In this document: positions 62,969 to 64,000 of the stretch, in pieces
Layout of the letters: the number at the start of each line of letters is the position of its first letter
How positions within the stretch are numbered: the stretch's first letter is position 1
Assembly (NCBI GenBank): GCA_022648325.1
Contig: JALCMG010000011.1
Span: 1-64,000 of the forward strand
Direction: 5' to 3'
DNA: 64,000 nucleotides
Source: Olsenella sp.
GTDB lineage: Bacteria; Actinomycetota; Coriobacteriia; Coriobacteriales; Atopobiaceae
Translations under genes and position numbers: made by a program
Notes under the pieces: generated by a model
Database searches by the model: none
What the model was told of the DNA's origin: nothing
Seen by the model: only the letters and a program-made list of their open reading frames with translations

Positions 62969-64000
62969 ATGCTCAGGATTGGTCATGCCATACTGCACGT
63001 CTTTGACTTCGAGAGTGGCAGCACGTTCTTCTCCGAGCGTGAGCTCAACCTCGACAATCGCCAGACCCGCTCGTACGTGACGCGTCGTCTCCGCCGCATT
63101 CGCTCTAGTGCCGAGAGCAAGCATGGCACCTTTGCCCCCAAGAGCAACTTCGCCTCCGGCCTGAAGGAATACCTTGCTGGCCAAGTCCCATTTGTGGACT
63201 TCTCCGTGCAGATAGCCCAGTGGTTCTGGGAGGAGCTGCGCCGCGCCGAGGATTTGGAGCAGTGCGATCTTCTCGTGGCAGACTTCACCGACACCGGCGA
63301 GATGCGCGCCTCGGAAAACGCCGACGAGGACACCGTTGCAGACGCTTACGAATCTGAGGGCATGCGCCTCTTTGCCGTGGTGCTTCTCCCCAGGAAGCAG
63401 GCGTTCATCCACGAGGTGGACGAGAACGGCAACGAGATTGCCCGCCAGGACGCCACGCTTCCCAACCCCACGCAGAAGGTGGACACCTACGTCCTCATCG
63501 ACGTGGACACGCTGGCAATCGACTTTCACGACAAGGAGCGCAGCGTGGCGGGCGAGTCTCGCCAAATCATCCCCGAGCTCTTCCTGCAGTGCTCCCAGGA
63601 GGCATCGAGCCACGAGGTCATCGACGAGGTCACAAGCATCGTGGAGGATCTCTCGGAGGAGTATGGCCTCACGCCTGCCGTCGAGGTCTCGCGCGCGAAG
63701 GCGGCGCTGGCGCGTCGCGCCGACACCGACGAGGCAATCCAGCCTGCCGACGTTGGCCGCGAGGTCTTTGAGGACAACCCCGAGATGGCCCAGCGCTTTG
63801 AGGAGCGTACCCGCGAGCGCAATCTTCCGGAGGAGGTGCCGGTGCGCCGCGGTGCCGCCAACCGCCTAACGCGCACTCATCGCATCCGCACGGACACCGG
63901 CGTGGAGATAGCCTTCCCCTCCGAGCTCGCCGAGCGCCCCGGCTATATCGAGTTCACCCACCAGGAAGACGGCAGCATCTCGATTGTGATTAGCAACGTT
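62969..64000 (+). CDS. Nucleoid-associated protein, NdpA family (3' end outside window)
   Basis: ATG 62969 opens MLRIGHAILHVFDFESGSTF and the frame stays open for 344 codons to the window edge. The sequence follows the 37-kDa nucleoid-associated family: the ELNLDN region, FVDFSVQIAQWFWEELRRAE, CDLLVADF, an MRLFAVVLLPRKQAFIHEVD strand region, and a conserved-looking DTYVLIDVDTLAIDFHDKER. Members bind DNA; their role is poorly known. GAGGGCAC lies just upstream. Confidence 0.85.
   Translation, partial: MLRIGHAILHVFDFESGSTFFSERELNLDNRQTRSYVTRRLRRIRSSAESKHGTFAPKSNFASGLKEYLAGQVPFVDFSVQIAQWFWEELRRAEDLEQCDLLVADFTDTGEMRASENADEDTVADAYESEGMRLFAVVLLPRKQAFIHEVDENGNEIARQDATLPNPTQKVDTYVLIDVDTLAIDFHDKERSVAGESRQIIPELFLQCSQEASSHEVIDEVTSIVEDLSEEYGLTPAVEVSRAKAALARRADTDEAIQPADVGREVFEDNPEMAQRFEERTRERNLPEEVPVRRGAANRLTRTHRIRTDTGVEIAFPSELAERPGYIEFTHQEDGSISIVISNV

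Overview
The window looks like a chromosomal segment of a high-GC, host-associated actinobacterium, most likely of the class Coriobacteriia (Olsenella/Atopobium-like). This is inferred from GC-rich codon use, a streptococcal-type urease cluster with a nickel ECF transporter, a mannose-family PTS, a nadABC-niaR cassette and a type I-E CRISPR repeat. No rRNA or convincing tRNA gene was seen.

Layout: 0-4.2 kb, an iron alcohol dehydrogenase and a divergent cbiMQO Ni/Co importer. 4.5-8.2 kb, a collapsed urease locus: ureI frameshifted, ureA without a normal start codon, ureB intact, ureC reduced to scraps, ureE fused to the tail of ureF, ureG and ureD intact. 8.6-12.7 kb, a complete mannose-family PTS (IIA, IIB, IIC, IID) with a small membrane protein and a HAD phosphatase, then a MarR regulator. 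13.3-17.5 kb, a decay zone: MFS remnant, hydrolase with a nonsense codon, transposase scrap, DUF4143-type ATPase shifted out of frame at a 10-bp tandem repeat, and a membrane protein cut off by the CRISPR array. 17.46-23.48 kb, one very long type I-E-like array (98 repeats, the last truncated) with no leader and no cas gene in the window. 24-28.1 kb, a MarR-controlled heterodimeric ABC exporter. 28.3-33 kb, a HAD phosphatase, a broken ygiQ, and a Pit phosphate permease with its DUF47 partner. 33.3-36.9 kb, nadA-nadB-nadC-niaR. 37.3-41.1 kb, ilvE, gpmA, a Cys-rich small membrane protein and a glutamine synthetase. 42.4-46.6 kb, an amino-acid ABC transporter (two binding proteins, permease, ATPase). 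46.9-51.7 kb, an orphan response regulator, an HtrA protease and a DUF2130 coiled-coil protein. 52-55 kb, csoR-copA with a CopZ-like domain fused to CopA. 55.2-58.5 kb, a ROK kinase and ligA. 58.6-61 kb, a decayed VTC/DUF4956/carbohydrate-binding cluster. 61-64 kb, a nuclease-like gene, a structured gene-free stretch with a T-box-like motif, and the start of an NdpA-like gene.

Two themes run through the window. The first is gene decay: large deletions, single-base losses in G/C runs, and several apparent Trp TGG to TGA changes; the G/C-run losses could be sequencing errors, the deletions could not. The second is a rich set of intergenic inverted-repeat elements. The most striking is a dispersed family of about 75-85 bp hairpins at 41-50 kb. 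Their arms differ in sequence from pair to pair but stay self-complementary, while the loop keeps a core close to CATTTGCCCAGTTGGCGAG. Other families are four copies of a 27-bp palindrome, a twin 55-bp element, and a 250-bp element with doubled inverted end repeats.
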